Under the pieces are notes generated by a model. The model had not been told where the DNA came from, searched no databases, and worked only from the letters and a program-made list of their open reading frames with translations. Of a stretch of DNA of 64,000 nt, positions 52,474 to 61,467 are shown one piece after another. Both the position numbers and the translations under genes were made by a program. This DNA is from Streptomyces rhizoryzae (GTDB lineage: Bacteria > Actinomycetota > Actinomycetes > Streptomycetales > Streptomycetaceae), in contig NZ_JALMUV010000021.1 in NCBI RefSeq assembly GCF_023155275.1, positions 1-64,000 of the forward strand. Reading direction: 5' to 3'. Numbering within the stretch: the first letter of the stretch is position 1; each line of letters opens with the position of its first letter.

Positions 52474-54000
52474 ATGGCGTCCAGCCTGACGAAGGACGCG
52501 GCCCAGCAGGGAACCCCTGTCAACGGCGGCAAAACCTTCTTCGGCCACCCCCGCGGCCTGGCCACTCTCTTCATGACCGAGATGTGGGAGCGCTTCAGCT
52601 TCTACGGCATGCGCGCCCTGCTCGTCCTGTACCTGATCTCCGGTGGTCCGGACGCCAAGATCGGCTCCCAGGGCGGCGGACTGGCCATGACGGCGGCGTC
52701 CGCCACGGCGATCTACGCGGTCTACATGGCGCTGGTGTACCTGCTCGCCATGCCCGGCGGCTGGTTCGGCGACCGGGTCTGGGGCCCCCGCAAGACGGTC
52801 ATCGTCGGTTCGTGCGTGGTCATCGCCGGCCACATCGTCCTGGCGGTCCCCGGCCAGACCTTCTTCATCGGCCTGGCGATGGTGGCGTGCGGCTCCGGCC
52901 TGCTGAAGTCCAACATCTCCACGATGGTGGGCCACCTCTACGACGGCCCGCAGGACCCGCGCCGGGACGGCGGTTTCACCGTCTTCTACATGAGCATCAA
53001 CCTCGGCTCGATGGCCGCCCCGATCATCGTCGGCGGCATCGGCCAGGGCGTGAACTGGCACCTGGGCTTCGCCACCGCCGCCCTCGGCATGGCGCTGGGC
53101 TTGATCCAGTTCCTGATCGGCACCCGGCACCTGAACCCCAAGAGCAGCCAGGTCCCGACCCCGCTGCCGGCCGCGGAGCGCAACGGCTGGCTGCGCAAGG
53201 GCCTGATCTGGGCCGCCGTCGCCGCGGTCTTCTACGGCATCGTGGCGGGCACCGGCCACTTCACGCTCAACTGGGCGCTGGTCCCGCTGGCGATCATCGG
53301 CATCTGCGTCCCGTGCTTCGTGCTGCTGCGCATCAAGCGGGACAAGGACCTGACCTCGGCCGAGCAGGCCAAGGTCAGCGGCTACCTGTGGTTCTTCGTC
53401 GCCGCCGCGCTCTTCTGGATGATCTTCGACCAGGCCGGTTCGACGCTGAGCGTCTTCGCCGAGAAGAACACCGCGGAGTCGGTCCTCGGCCTGAGCTTCC
53501 CCTCGTCGTGGATGCAGTCGGTCAACCCGGTGTGGGTGCTGGCCCTGGCCCCGGTCTTCGCCTCGATGTGGCTGGCGCTGGCCCGCCGCAACCGCGAGCC
53601 CAGCACGCCGGTGAAGTTCGCCATGGCGATGGTGCTGATCGGCGCCTCGTACTTCTTCTTCCTGGTGCCGATCGCGATGTCCTCCGACGGCAGCAAGGTC
53701 AGCCCGATGTGGCTGATCACCGTCTACGGCCTCCAGACGATGGGCGAGCTGTGCCTGTCCCCGGTCGGCCTGTCGGTGACCACCAAGCTGGCGCCGCAGA
53801 AGTACGCCAGCCAGATGATGGGTGTCTGGTTCCTCGCGGTCACCGCGGGCGACAGCGTCATCTCGCTGGTGTCCATCGCCGGCGCGGACCTCAGCGGGGT
53901 GGGGGTGCTGGTCACCGAGGCGGCCCTCGCCGCCCTGGCCGGTGTCGCGGTCTTCCTCTACCGCAAGAAGATCAGCCCGCTCATGGGCGACGTGCACTAG
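52474..54000 (+). CDS. Proton-dependent oligopeptide transporter (POT/PTR family)
   Basis: This 508-residue membrane protein has about 12-14 helices. POT hallmarks are the ExxER-type motif in TEMWERFSFYGMRALLVLYL (about residues 35-55), the FYMSINLGSMAAPIIVG segment (about 170) and ELCLSPVGLSVTTKLAP near the C terminus. It imports di- and tripeptides with protons. The gene is monocistronic, with a strong terminator right after it, and is divergent from the two-component system. Confidence 0.95.
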   Translation: MASSLTKDAAQQGTPVNGGKTFFGHPRGLATLFMTEMWERFSFYGMRALLVLYLISGGPDAKIGSQGGGLAMTAASATAIYAVYMALVYLLAMPGGWFGDRVWGPRKTVIVGSCVVIAGHIVLAVPGQTFFIGLAMVACGSGLLKSNISTMVGHLYDGPQDPRRDGGFTVFYMSINLGSMAAPIIVGGIGQGVNWHLGFATAALGMALGLIQFLIGTRHLNPKSSQVPTPLPAAERNGWLRKGLIWAAVAAVFYGIVAGTGHFTLNWALVPLAIIGICVPCFVLLRIKRDKDLTSAEQAKVSGYLWFFVAAALFWMIFDQAGSTLSVFAEKNTAESVLGLSFPSSWMQSVNPVWVLALAPVFASMWLALARRNREPSTPVKFAMAMVLIGASYFFFLVPIAMSSDGSKVSPMWLITVYGLQTMGELCLSPVGLSVTTKLAPQKYASQMMGVWFLAVTAGDSVISLVSIAGADLSGVGVLVTEAALAALAGVAVFLYRKKISPLMGDVH

Positions 54001-54014
54001 CCTCCGGCCCGGCG

Positions 54015-54052
54015 GACGGGGCCCGGCGCGCTGCGGCGCGCCGGGCCCCGTC
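54015..54052 (+). terminator. Terminator of the peptide transporter gene
   Basis: Perfect 17-bp inverted repeat starting GACGGGGCCCGGCGCGC with a 4-nt loop, 14 bp after the stop codon. It probably also serves the convergent surface-protein operon. Confidence 0.9.
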
Positions 54053-54083
54053 GGCTTTCCCGGGTGCGGTGCCGGGGCCGGGG

Positions 54084-55559
54084 TCAGCGGCGCAGCCGGC
54101 GCGGGGTGAAGGTGAAGGCCGCGGTGCCGAGCAGCACCAGGGTGCCGGCGAGCACCCCGAGGGCGGTCAGCGCGCCGTGGTCGGCCGCGCCGGTCGCGGC
54201 CAGCCCGCCGCCGCTGCCGCCGGTCGCCCCGGAGGCGCCGGACGTGCCGCTGCCGGTCGTCCCGGAGGTGCCCGAACTGCCCGAGGTGCCACCGCCCGAG
54301 GACGTACCGCCGGTGGTGCCGCCGGGCTGGGCCGCGGTGTCCAGGGTGAGCGAGGCGCCGGGGTCCTTCTCGGGGGTGCAGGTGGTGGTCGTACCGAGCG
54401 CGTTGACGGTGAGCACCCCCGGGGTGAGCGTGGCCCGGCCGGTGGCGCCGGGCTTGTAGGTGCCCTTGAGGTCGGGGATCGTGATCGGCTGGCCGGCCTT
54501 GATGGGCTGGTCGTTGGCCGGGCCCACGACCTTGACCGCGCCCTTGTCGGCGCCGCCCACCTTCACGTCCATCGACGGGGTGACCGACCCCTTGGGGATG
54601 TCGGCGGGGCTGTCCATGACGGACTTGGCGAAGTGCACCGTCAGGTCGTAGCCGCCGCCCTTCTTCACCCCGTTGATCTGGACCGGCGAGGTGGCCTTCT
54701 TGTCCCCGATGGGCGTCTTGCAGGCGTACGGGACCTGCACCTCCTGGCCCTTGTAGGCGGTGCCGTCGGGGTCGCCGCCGGAGCCGCCGGTGGACGAGCC
54801 GCCCACCGCACCGGAGGAGCCGGACGTGCCGGCCGTGCCGGACGTGCCGCCGGTGGTCGTCCCGCCGGTCGTCCCGGACGAGCCGCCGGAGGAGCCGGTG
54901 CCCCCGGTGGAGCCCGTGCCGCCCGTGGAGCCGGTGCCGCCGGTGGAGCCGGTGCCGCCGGTGGTCGTCCCGCCGCCGTCCGTCACCTTGATGGTGACCG
55001 CGGGCGGCACCGTCTCCTTGGGCGTGCACTTGGTGTCCGTGGAGATCGGCTTGTTGACGTTGATGGTGTACGCCCCGGGGGTCACGGTGACGTCCCCGGG
55101 GGCGGTGAGCTTCAGCGTGCCCGTCATGGCGGACAGCTTCATCGGGCTGTTCTTCGGTATCGGCGGGTTCTGCCGCGGGCCCTGCACGGTCAGGTTCCCG
55201 CTCTGCGCCCCGCCGATCGTGAGCGTGCCGGTCGGCCGGACGGTGTCCTTGGCCAGGTCGAGGATGTCGGGGTTCGGGGAGGCCGCCTGGACGGTCGTGA
55301 CGACCACCTGGACCGCGTCGCCGACCTTGGCGGTGGCGGGCGCGGTCACCTCCACCTTGGTGGTGCCCTCGACGGGCGGCAGCCCCGAGATCGGCGGCGG
55401 CTGGCACTCGGTCCGGTACGCCACCGCGGCCGCCTGGGCGGTGCCGGCGGCGGTGACCACACCCGCCCCGGCGAGGGCCAGCGCGGCCGCCGCGGCCACG
55501 CCCGTTCTGCTGCGCCGCCCGGTCGGCCTCGCCGGCCTGGTCGGCCTCATCAACGTCAT
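54084..55559 (-). CDS. Sortase-anchored surface protein with LAATG signal and two repeat domains
   Basis: This 491-residue protein (the GTG at 55562 is an alternative start) has a signal peptide. A first extracellular domain follows (about 30-160), then a Gly/Thr/Ser linker of GGTGST repeats (about 170-245) and a second homologous domain (about 255-400). A second linker precedes LAATG, a hydrophobic helix and TPRRLRR. LAxTG is the signal of Streptomyces sortase E. Both domains share GGAxxG and TKCTP/TTCTP elements with the LPQTG protein four genes upstream. It is coupled to the preceding gene by stop/start overlap. Confidence 0.8.
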   Translation of the reverse strand: MTLMRPTRPARPTGRRSRTGVAAAAALALAGAGVVTAAGTAQAAAVAYRTECQPPPISGLPPVEGTTKVEVTAPATAKVGDAVQVVVTTVQAASPNPDILDLAKDTVRPTGTLTIGGAQSGNLTVQGPRQNPPIPKNSPMKLSAMTGTLKLTAPGDVTVTPGAYTINVNKPISTDTKCTPKETVPPAVTIKVTDGGGTTTGGTGSTGGTGSTGGTGSTGGTGSSGGSSGTTGGTTTGGTSGTAGTSGSSGAVGGSSTGGSGGDPDGTAYKGQEVQVPYACKTPIGDKKATSPVQINGVKKGGGYDLTVHFAKSVMDSPADIPKGSVTPSMDVKVGGADKGAVKVVGPANDQPIKAGQPITIPDLKGTYKPGATGRATLTPGVLTVNALGTTTTCTPEKDPGASLTLDTAAQPGGTTGGTSSGGGTSGSSGTSGTTGSGTSGASGATGGSGGGLAATGAADHGALTALGVLAGTLVLLGTAAFTFTPRRLRR

Positions 55560-57070
55560 CACGCGGAACCTTTCGACGGGGGTCGTGTGGTTGCTGTGGT
55601 GGACGGTGCGGTGTCCGGGGTGAACCACGGCAGCGCGGCGGTGCCCTCGGGCGGTCTCCCCGGGGCGCCGCGACCGGTGTCGTGGCCGTTCTGGTGGCCG
55701 GTGTCGCGGCCGGTCCGGTGGCTGGTGGTGCGGTTCGTGTCACGGCTGGCGGGGGTGGCGTGCCCGGCCCCGGTACCGGTACCGGGGCCGGCGGGGAGCC
55801 CCGTGCCGTTGCCGGGGTCGCCGGTACGGCGTCGTGCGGGGCGCCGGAGGCGCGGGCCGGTGGCGCTGCGGGGGCGCGCGGCGGGCGCGGTCCCCGCGGG
55901 GTCCGGGCGGTGCGGGCGGACCCGGTCGACGACCGCCATGCCGATCCGGAACACCGCCGCCGGGACGACCAGGCACAGCAGCACCCAGAAGAGCGTCACG
56001 CCCCACGGCCGGCCGACCTGCCACGGCTGCTCGACCAGCAGCCGGCCGCCGTACGTGAGCGAGACCAGGTAGCCGCCGTGCGCCCCGGCCGCCAGCTCCA
56101 CCGGGAGCCGGACCTCGGCCCGCCGCCCGGCGGGAACGGTGCCGCGCCACTGCTGGTCCTCCCACTTCGGCGGGTAGACGCCGTGCGAGGTGCCGACCCG
56201 GAAGACCGGATCCTTGGCGGGTGCGGAGCCGAGATTGCCGACCGTGACGGCCAGTTCGCGCTGCGGCGGGGCGCCGAACCAGGTCAGCAGGCCGCTGCTG
56301 CCGGTCAGCCGGGGCCGGTCCAGCACGGCCAGCCGGCCGCCACCGGTGTCCCGGGGCAGCGGCGCCACCGGGTGCCCGGCGACCTGGAACGGGGCGTCCG
56401 CGGCGGCCGCCGCACCGGTCACCGCCGCCACGTGCACCACGCAGGGGCACGGTGTGGGCGGTTCGGCGACCGGGAGGGCGCGGCGGAAGGCGCCGCGGTC
56501 GTCGGTGGTGACGGTCCGGCCGTCGCCGTTGGCGCAGGTGTTGGTGCCGCCGATCATGTTCTGCCCGCAGATGAGCAGCGTGAGCAGGGCGTGCGGACGC
56601 CAGCCGCGGCCGGTGACGGTCACAGTGCCGCCGACGCCGGCCTCCTTCTGTGAGACCGAGGCGGACGGCGGGCCGGCGGCGGGCACGGCGCGGGCCACCG
56701 CGGCGGGCAGGACGGGCAGGGACAGCAGCCCGAGCAGCGCCAGGAGGGCCGCCGCGGACGCGCCCCGCCACCCCCGCCGCAAGCCGTACCGCGACCGCGT
56801 CCCCCCGCCGCCCACCCCGCCCCGGCCGCTGCTGTTCGCCCGGCCGGTCCGGCCAGTCCCTCCGTTACGCCTGGTGCGGCCAGTGCGACCGGTGTGGCCA
56901 GCGCGACCGGTGCGACCGGTGTGGCCGGTGCGGCCAGTCCTGCCGCCTCCCTCGGTCCTCCGGCCGGACGAGGCCGCCGCGGTGCTGCGCCGCACCCTGC
57001 CGCCCCCGCCGTCCCCCTCGTGACGGCCGTGGCCGCCCCTCCCCTCGTCCCCACCGCTCCCGCCGTTCAC
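55559..57070 (-). CDS. Membrane protein with neocarzinostatin-like extracellular domain
   Basis: This protein is 503 residues from the GTG that overlaps the upstream stop. Its first 100 residues are Gly/Arg/Thr-rich with repeated TGRTGRT units, followed by a hydrophobic segment (about 118-140). A domain with VGGTVTVTGRGWRPHALLTL and CPCVVHVAAVTG resembles the immunoglobulin-like neocarzinostatin fold. A second beta domain follows, then a membrane helix near 385-405 and a disordered tail. It is the third gene of a four-gene surface operon. The repetitive start region makes the true N terminus uncertain. Confidence 0.72.
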   Translation of the reverse strand: MNGGSGGDEGRGGHGRHEGDGGGGRVRRSTAAASSGRRTEGGGRTGRTGHTGRTGRAGHTGRTGRTRRNGGTGRTGRANSSGRGGVGGGGTRSRYGLRRGWRGASAAALLALLGLLSLPVLPAAVARAVPAAGPPSASVSQKEAGVGGTVTVTGRGWRPHALLTLLICGQNMIGGTNTCANGDGRTVTTDDRGAFRRALPVAEPPTPCPCVVHVAAVTGAAAAADAPFQVAGHPVAPLPRDTGGGRLAVLDRPRLTGSSGLLTWFGAPPQRELAVTVGNLGSAPAKDPVFRVGTSHGVYPPKWEDQQWRGTVPAGRRAEVRLPVELAAGAHGGYLVSLTYGGRLLVEQPWQVGRPWGVTLFWVLLCLVVPAAVFRIGMAVVDRVRPHRPDPAGTAPAARPRSATGPRLRRPARRRTGDPGNGTGLPAGPGTGTGAGHATPASRDTNRTTSHRTGRDTGHQNGHDTGRGAPGRPPEGTAALPWFTPDTAPSTTATTRPPSKGSA

Positions 57071-58164
57071 CCGCGCACCCCTGATCCCGTCCTCGGTCCC
57101 GTCTGCGCTTCGCTCCCCGGCCGCGGCCCTGGCCCCGGCCCGGCGGCCACCGTGGCGCCCGCCGCCGGTCCTCTCGCGAGGTCCGGGCCCGCGCCGGGCG
57201 CGGGGCCTGCGCCGCCTCCCCCACCCGGCGCGCCACCCGCCCCGCCCGTACGTCCGCCACGCCCCGCGCGCCCGGCCCCACCCATACGTCCACCGCGCCC
57301 CACACGCCCCGCACCCCGCAAAGACCCCCCGCCGTCCGTACGGCGGCGGCGTCGGGCAGCGGTCCAGGCGCAGCCGGCCGCGATCAGGGTGAGGAGGGTG
57401 GCCGCGGGGGCCCAGGGGACGGCGGTGTAGCGGGTGGTGGCGGTGTCGCGGGCGCCGCCGGGGGCGGTGGCGGTGAGGGTGACGTCCACCGCGTCCAGGA
57501 CGGGCGGATCGGGCCAGGTCTCGGTGCGGTCGGCGCGGCCGCCGGGCGGCAGGACGGCCGGCAGGGCACGGGCCGTCCGGAGCGGCAGCGGCCCGAAGAG
57601 GCCGTCGGCACGGACCGCGAGCCGCGGCCGGAGTGCGGTGGTCCCGCGGTTGACCAGGGTGTAGCGGATCACCGCGGCGCCGCCCTGCCGGCGCACCGCC
57701 AGGTGCTCGACGGTCAGCGCGGACAGCGCGGCTCCGGTCACCCGCACCCGCACCGGGATCCGGGCGCGCGCGCCGGACCCGCCGCCGGTGACGGTGAGGG
57801 TGCCGGTGCGGCTGCCGGGGGCGGCGTCCCGCGGCACCGTCACGGTGAACGGGACGCCGGCCCGGGTCCGCGGCGGAACGGTCACCTCCGCCGTGCCGAA
57901 GGCGAGCCACGCCCCCGTAGCGCCCTCGCCGGCCGGCCGTACGGTGACCGGCCGGGCCGTCGGGTTGCGGACCGCCAGCCGGTCGGTGAGGACGGTGCCG
58001 GGGGTGCCCTCCAGGTAGAACGCGGTCCGGGCGGTGCCGTCCGGGGCGGCGGACCAGGCCGGTGCGGGGGCGGCCGGGCGGGCCGCGGCCGCCGCCGGGC
58101 CCAGGAGGGCGGTGGCGGCCGCGAGGACCGCGCCGGCGGCCGCGGTACGGGGACGGAACGGCAT
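57067..58164 (-). CDS. Secreted membrane-anchored protein with DUF916/NEW3-like beta domains
   Basis: This 365-residue protein has a signal peptide (AVLAAATALLGPAAAAARP) and then two beta-sandwich regions. The first (TPGTVLTDRLAVRNPTARPV to GTLTVTGGG) and second (IPVRVRVTGAALSALTVEHL) resemble the WxL-interacting DUF916 and DUF3324 pair of Gram-positive surface complexes. A membrane helix (about 265-285) is followed by a Gly/Arg/Ala-rich cytoplasmic tail. Its stop overlaps the next start (GTGA). The resemblance is structural and needs a profile search. Confidence 0.7.
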   Translation of the reverse strand: MPFRPRTAAAGAVLAAATALLGPAAAAARPAAPAPAWSAAPDGTARTAFYLEGTPGTVLTDRLAVRNPTARPVTVRPAGEGATGAWLAFGTAEVTVPPRTRAGVPFTVTVPRDAAPGSRTGTLTVTGGGSGARARIPVRVRVTGAALSALTVEHLAVRRQGGAAVIRYTLVNRGTTALRPRLAVRADGLFGPLPLRTARALPAVLPPGGRADRTETWPDPPVLDAVDVTLTATAPGGARDTATTRYTAVPWAPAATLLTLIAAGCAWTAARRRRRTDGGGSLRGAGRVGRGGRMGGAGRAGRGGRTGGAGGAPGGGGGAGPAPGAGPDLARGPAAGATVAAGPGPGPRPGSEAQTGPRTGSGVRG

Positions 58165-58186
58165 CGGCGGCTCCTCCCGGTGCGTG

Positions 58187-58921
58187 TCAGGCCCGCTGGT
58201 GACGACGGGTCAGCCAGAGCACGCCGGCCGCGCCGGTCAGCAGGACCGTGCCGCCCAGGGTGCCCAGCGCGAGGGCGGAGTCCGCCGGTCCGGTCTGCGG
58301 CAGCTGCCCGCCGCCGGACGCGCCGCCCGCCGCGGAGCCCCCACCGCCGCTCCCGCCGCTCCCGCCGGTGCTGCCGCTGCCGCCGCTCCCCTTGACGTCC
58401 AGGGTCAGCGACGGCCCCGGGTGGTTGCTCGGGGTGCAGGTGGTGGTGGTGCCCAGCGCCTTGATGGTGAGCGTGGAGGCGGTGAAGGTGACCTTGCCGC
58501 TCGCCTTCGGGGTGTACGTGCCGCTCAAGTCACTGATCTTGATCGGGGTGTTGGCGGGTATCGCCTGGTCGTTGGGCGGGCCGGTGACCGCCACCGTGCC
58601 GCTCTCCGCGCCGCCCAGCTGGATGACCGCGCTGGGGCTCATCGCGCCCTTGCCCAGTTCGACGGGGCTGGAGGAGACGCCCTTCTGGAAGGACATCACC
58701 AGCTTGTAGGAGCTGCCGCTGGGCGTCCCCTTGATGTCGATGGGCGAGACCGCCCCCTTGTTGCCGATCGGCGTCCTGCACTGGTAGTTGACGTCGACGA
58801 CCTCGGCGTGTGCGGCGGGCGCGGCGAACAGCACCGCGGTACCGGCCGCCGTCGCCGCGGCCGCGGCCAGTCCGGCCGTGCGCCGCGGCCGCCTGCCGTG
58901 CTGGATGTGGAAGCGGGCCAC
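58187..58921 (-). CDS. Sortase-anchored surface protein with LPQTG signal
   Basis: This protein is 244 residues from the GTG at 58921 (GAGGGGA 8 nt upstream). It has a signal peptide ending near AHA and one copy of the extracellular domain also found twice in the LAATG protein (CRTPIGNKG to TTTTCTP). A Gly/Ser linker precedes LPQTG, a hydrophobic helix and a basic end RRHQRA. This is a full cell-wall sorting signal. It is the first gene of the operon that runs to 54084. Confidence 0.85.
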   Translation of the reverse strand: MARFHIQHGRRPRRTAGLAAAAATAAGTAVLFAAPAAHAEVVDVNYQCRTPIGNKGAVSPIDIKGTPSGSSYKLVMSFQKGVSSSPVELGKGAMSPSAVIQLGGAESGTVAVTGPPNDQAIPANTPIKISDLSGTYTPKASGKVTFTASTLTIKALGTTTTCTPSNHPGPSLTLDVKGSGGSGSTGGSGGSGGGGSAAGGASGGGQLPQTGPADSALALGTLGGTVLLTGAAGVLWLTRRHQRA

Positions 58922-59111
58922 CTCGACTTCCCCTCTCCCGGTCGGCGCGCCGCCGCTGGTTACTGACGGCACATCAGATTGGGCGGCCAAGGTACGCCCG
59001 GGAGGTTGCCGAGGGAAGGCACCGCACAGCCCCGATACGGGAGGGCCCCGGATATGGCCGAGCGCGGACCCGTGGGCCCGCGCTCGCGACACCGTTCCGC
59101 CCGCCGCCCCT

Positions 59112-59600
59112 TCAGGACGGCGCGGCCAGTTCCGCCCACACGGTCTTGCCGGCGCCGTCGGCGTTGCGGACCACGCCCCAGTCCAGGCAGAGCCGCTGCA
59201 CGATGAACATGCCGTGGCCGCCGGGGCGTCCGGGGCGGTGCGGGCTGCGCGGCGCCGGGGAGCCCGCGCCGCGGTCGCTGACCTCCAGGCGGAGCACCTT
59301 GGCCACGCAGCGCAGCCGGAGCTCCTCGGGGCCCTCGGCGTGCAGGCAGGCATTGGTGACCAGCTCGGAGACGACGAGCAGCACGTCCTCGGCCGCGGCC
59401 CGCTGGTCACCGGAGGCGGCCGGCAGCCAGCCCCAGTCCTGGAGCGCCTCGCGGGCGAAGTCCCGGGCCCTGGCCACGGTGCCCCGGGTGCCCGCCAGGC
59501 GCAGCCGGCGGATCTGACCTGCCGGTACGGCGGCGGAAGCCCCGGCGCCGCCCGGCTCCGGGCCGAGATCGCCCGGCGGGTACGGCCGGGTGGTGCTCAT
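59112..59600 (-). CDS. HATPase anti-sigma factor (RsbW-like serine kinase)
   Basis: This 162-residue protein has a GHKL ATPase domain in its C-terminal 115 residues. It shows the N box AAEDVLLVVSELVTNACLHA, the G1 segment LEVSDRGAG and the G2 segment GGHGMFIVQRLC. Such proteins hold SigB-family sigma factors and phosphorylate STAS antagonists. The first 35 residues are Pro/Gly-rich. It lies downstream of the STAS gene on the same strand (170-bp gap), with the sigma gene divergent. By synteny it may be the PrsI-type regulator of the sigI locus. Confidence 0.85.
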   Translation of the reverse strand: MSTTRPYPPGDLGPEPGGAGASAAVPAGQIRRLRLAGTRGTVARARDFAREALQDWGWLPAASGDQRAAAEDVLLVVSELVTNACLHAEGPEELRLRCVAKVLRLEVSDRGAGSPAPRSPHRPGRPGGHGMFIVQRLCLDWGVVRNADGAGKTVWAELAAPS

Positions 59601-59770
59601 CAGCGCTTCACCTCACCGATTCGCCTGTTCACGGACAACAGTTAACTGATTGATTCAACGGATCCAGGTGTCTCCTGCCCGAGCGGACCATGAGAACACC
59701 CACTTGTTGGTACGGGAGCTGTGATACCCGCTACCCGCCCGGAATGCATCCTTCCGGACGGCCGTGCGGC

Positions 59771-60139
59771 TCAGTCCGCCAGGGCCGCGTCGAGCGTGTC
59801 GTGCACGGTGAAAACGGCCTCCGCACCGGTGATCTCGAACACCCTGGCCACCACCGGCTGCATCCCGGCCAGGTGGACGCCGCCCCCCGCGGCCTCCGCC
59901 TTCAGGCGGGCACCCAGCAGGACGTTCAGGCCGGTGGAGTCCATGAACTCAAGGCGTGAGCAGTCCACCACGAGACGTGCGTAACCGTCATCCACGCAGC
60001 CCTCCAGCGATTCCCGCAACAGATCCGCGGTGTGGTGGTCCAGCTCACCGGCGACGGTCACGACCGCGCTGGTGCCGTGCTGGCGGATCTCGACGTGAAG
60101 CCGGCCCCGGCTTGCACTGCCGACCGTCCCGCGGTCCAT
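59771..60139 (-). CDS. STAS-domain anti-sigma factor antagonist
   Basis: This 122-residue protein has the STAS fold, with Ser68 in LEFMDSTGLNVLL as the phosphorylation site. The unphosphorylated form would bind the HATPase partner and release the sigma factor. The ATG at 60139 has GAGGGGTG upstream; a longer reading lacks support. It is divergent from the sigma gene, with 272 bp between them. Confidence 0.9.
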   Translation of the reverse strand: MDRGTVGSASRGRLHVEIRQHGTSAVVTVAGELDHHTADLLRESLEGCVDDGYARLVVDCSRLEFMDSTGLNVLLGARLKAEAAGGGVHLAGMQPVVARVFEITGAEAVFTVHDTLDAALAD

Positions 60140-60411
60140 GCGAGCGCACCCCTCTTGCTGCCTAGACGACTGTTTTGGTGACGACATTGCTTACGACTGC
60201 GCGTGTCGAACCCTACGCCTTCCTGGCGCCCACCGGTAGCCGAAGAAAGGGCATAGCCGAGTAATTCGGACAACAGGCACTTGCCTTCTTGCGCCGAAGA
60301 CAGGTAGGCGTAGAAGGACACATTCGACACGGCCGGCTTTGGAGGCGCCGCACACCGCAGCTTCACGCAGAGGCTTCGGCAGCCATATGCCGAGAACGAT
60401 GGAGGAGACAC

Positions 60412-61350
60412 ATGTCACCCCGGCTCGACGAATTGCGCACGGACGACCACCGCAGCACCGCCTCGTCGACACCCCTGCCCGCTTCCACCGGGCTTATCCC
60501 TTCCCCGTCGCACGCCCCGGACGCGGAGTCCCCGAGCGTGCCCGATATCGACGGCCTGCCCGAAATCCCACCCTTTGCGGAAGTGGGTCCGGTAGATGCC
60601 AGGGCGCTGTCGAAAACCCTCTTCGAGCGCCTGGAATCGCTGGAAGAAGGCACCCACGAATTCGCCTACGTCCGCAACACCCTGGTCGAACTGAACCTCG
60701 CGCTGGTGAAGTTCGCGGCCTCCCGGTTCCGCTCCCGCAGCGAGCCCATGGAGGACATCGTCCAGGTCGGCACCATCGGGCTCATCAAGGCGATCGACCG
60801 GTTCGAGCTCGGCCGCGGTGTCGAGTTCCCGACCTTCGCGATGCCGACCATCGTCGGCGAGATCAAGCGCTTCTTCCGCGACACCAGCTGGTCGGTGCGG
60901 GTCCCGCGGCGGCTCCAGGAACTCCGCCTGGACCTGGCCAAGGCCGGTGACGAGCTGGCCCAGCAGCTCGACCGCGCGCCCACCGTCGGCGAGCTGGCCG
61001 AACGCCTCGGCCTCACCAAGGACGAGGTCGTCGAGGGCATGGCCGCGAGCAACGCCTACACGGCGAGCTCGCTGGACGCCCAGCCGGAGGAGGACGACAG
61101 CGAGGGCGCGCTGGCCGACCGGATCGGCTACGAGGACCACGGCCTCGAAGGCATCGAGTACGTCGAGTCGCTCAAGCCGCTGATCGCCGAACTCCCGCAG
61201 CGGGACCGGAAGATCCTCTCCCTGCGGTTCGTCGCCAACATGACCCAGTCCGAGATCGGCGAGGAGCTGGGCATCTCCCAGATGCACGTCTCCCGGCTGC
61301 TCTCCCGCACCCTGACCCGGCTCCGCAAGGGCCTGATGGTCGAGGAGTGA
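60412..61350 (+). CDS. sigI: SigB/SigF-family RNA polymerase sigma factor, probably SigI
   Basis: This 312-residue protein has a disordered Pro/Ser-rich N-terminal part (about 1-65), then sigma regions 2 (FRSRSEPMEDIVQVGTIGLI, FELGRGVEFPTFAMPTIVGE), 3 (VRVPRRLQELRLDLAKAGDE) and 4 (LPQRDRKILSLRFVANMTQS, ISQMHVSRLLSRTLTRLRKG). GGAGGAG precedes the ATG. Streptomyces has nine such stress and development sigma factors. The neighbouring STAS and HATPase genes and hutI suggest the sigI locus of S. coelicolor, though the name rests on remembered synteny. Confidence 0.85.
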   Translation: MSPRLDELRTDDHRSTASSTPLPASTGLIPSPSHAPDAESPSVPDIDGLPEIPPFAEVGPVDARALSKTLFERLESLEEGTHEFAYVRNTLVELNLALVKFAASRFRSRSEPMEDIVQVGTIGLIKAIDRFELGRGVEFPTFAMPTIVGEIKRFFRDTSWSVRVPRRLQELRLDLAKAGDELAQQLDRAPTVGELAERLGLTKDEVVEGMAASNAYTASSLDAQPEEDDSEGALADRIGYEDHGLEGIEYVESLKPLIAELPQRDRKILSLRFVANMTQSEIGEELGISQMHVSRLLSRTLTRLRKGLMVEE

Positions 61351-61398
61351 CCCGCGGTCGCGGCCGGCCCTGAGCGGCCGGCAGGCGCCCGCGCATAC

Positions 61399-61434
61399 GA
61401 GGGCCCGCCCCGGCAGTGTCCGGGACGGGCCCTC
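61399..61434. terminator. Bidirectional terminator between sigma gene and hutI
   Basis: 15-bp inverted repeat GAGGGCCCGCCCCGG / CCGGGACGGGCCCTC with one mismatch and a 6-nt loop, centred between the two convergent genes. Confidence 0.75.
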
Positions 61435-61467
61435 GGTGCGTCCGCGGCGCGCGCGGTCCGGCCGGGC

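Noticed and set aside
51283..55743. A single 1486-codon leftward frame
   Set aside because: Only its last 226 codons form a protein (the response regulator). The rest is antisense to the peptide transporter or out of frame with the surface protein gene.
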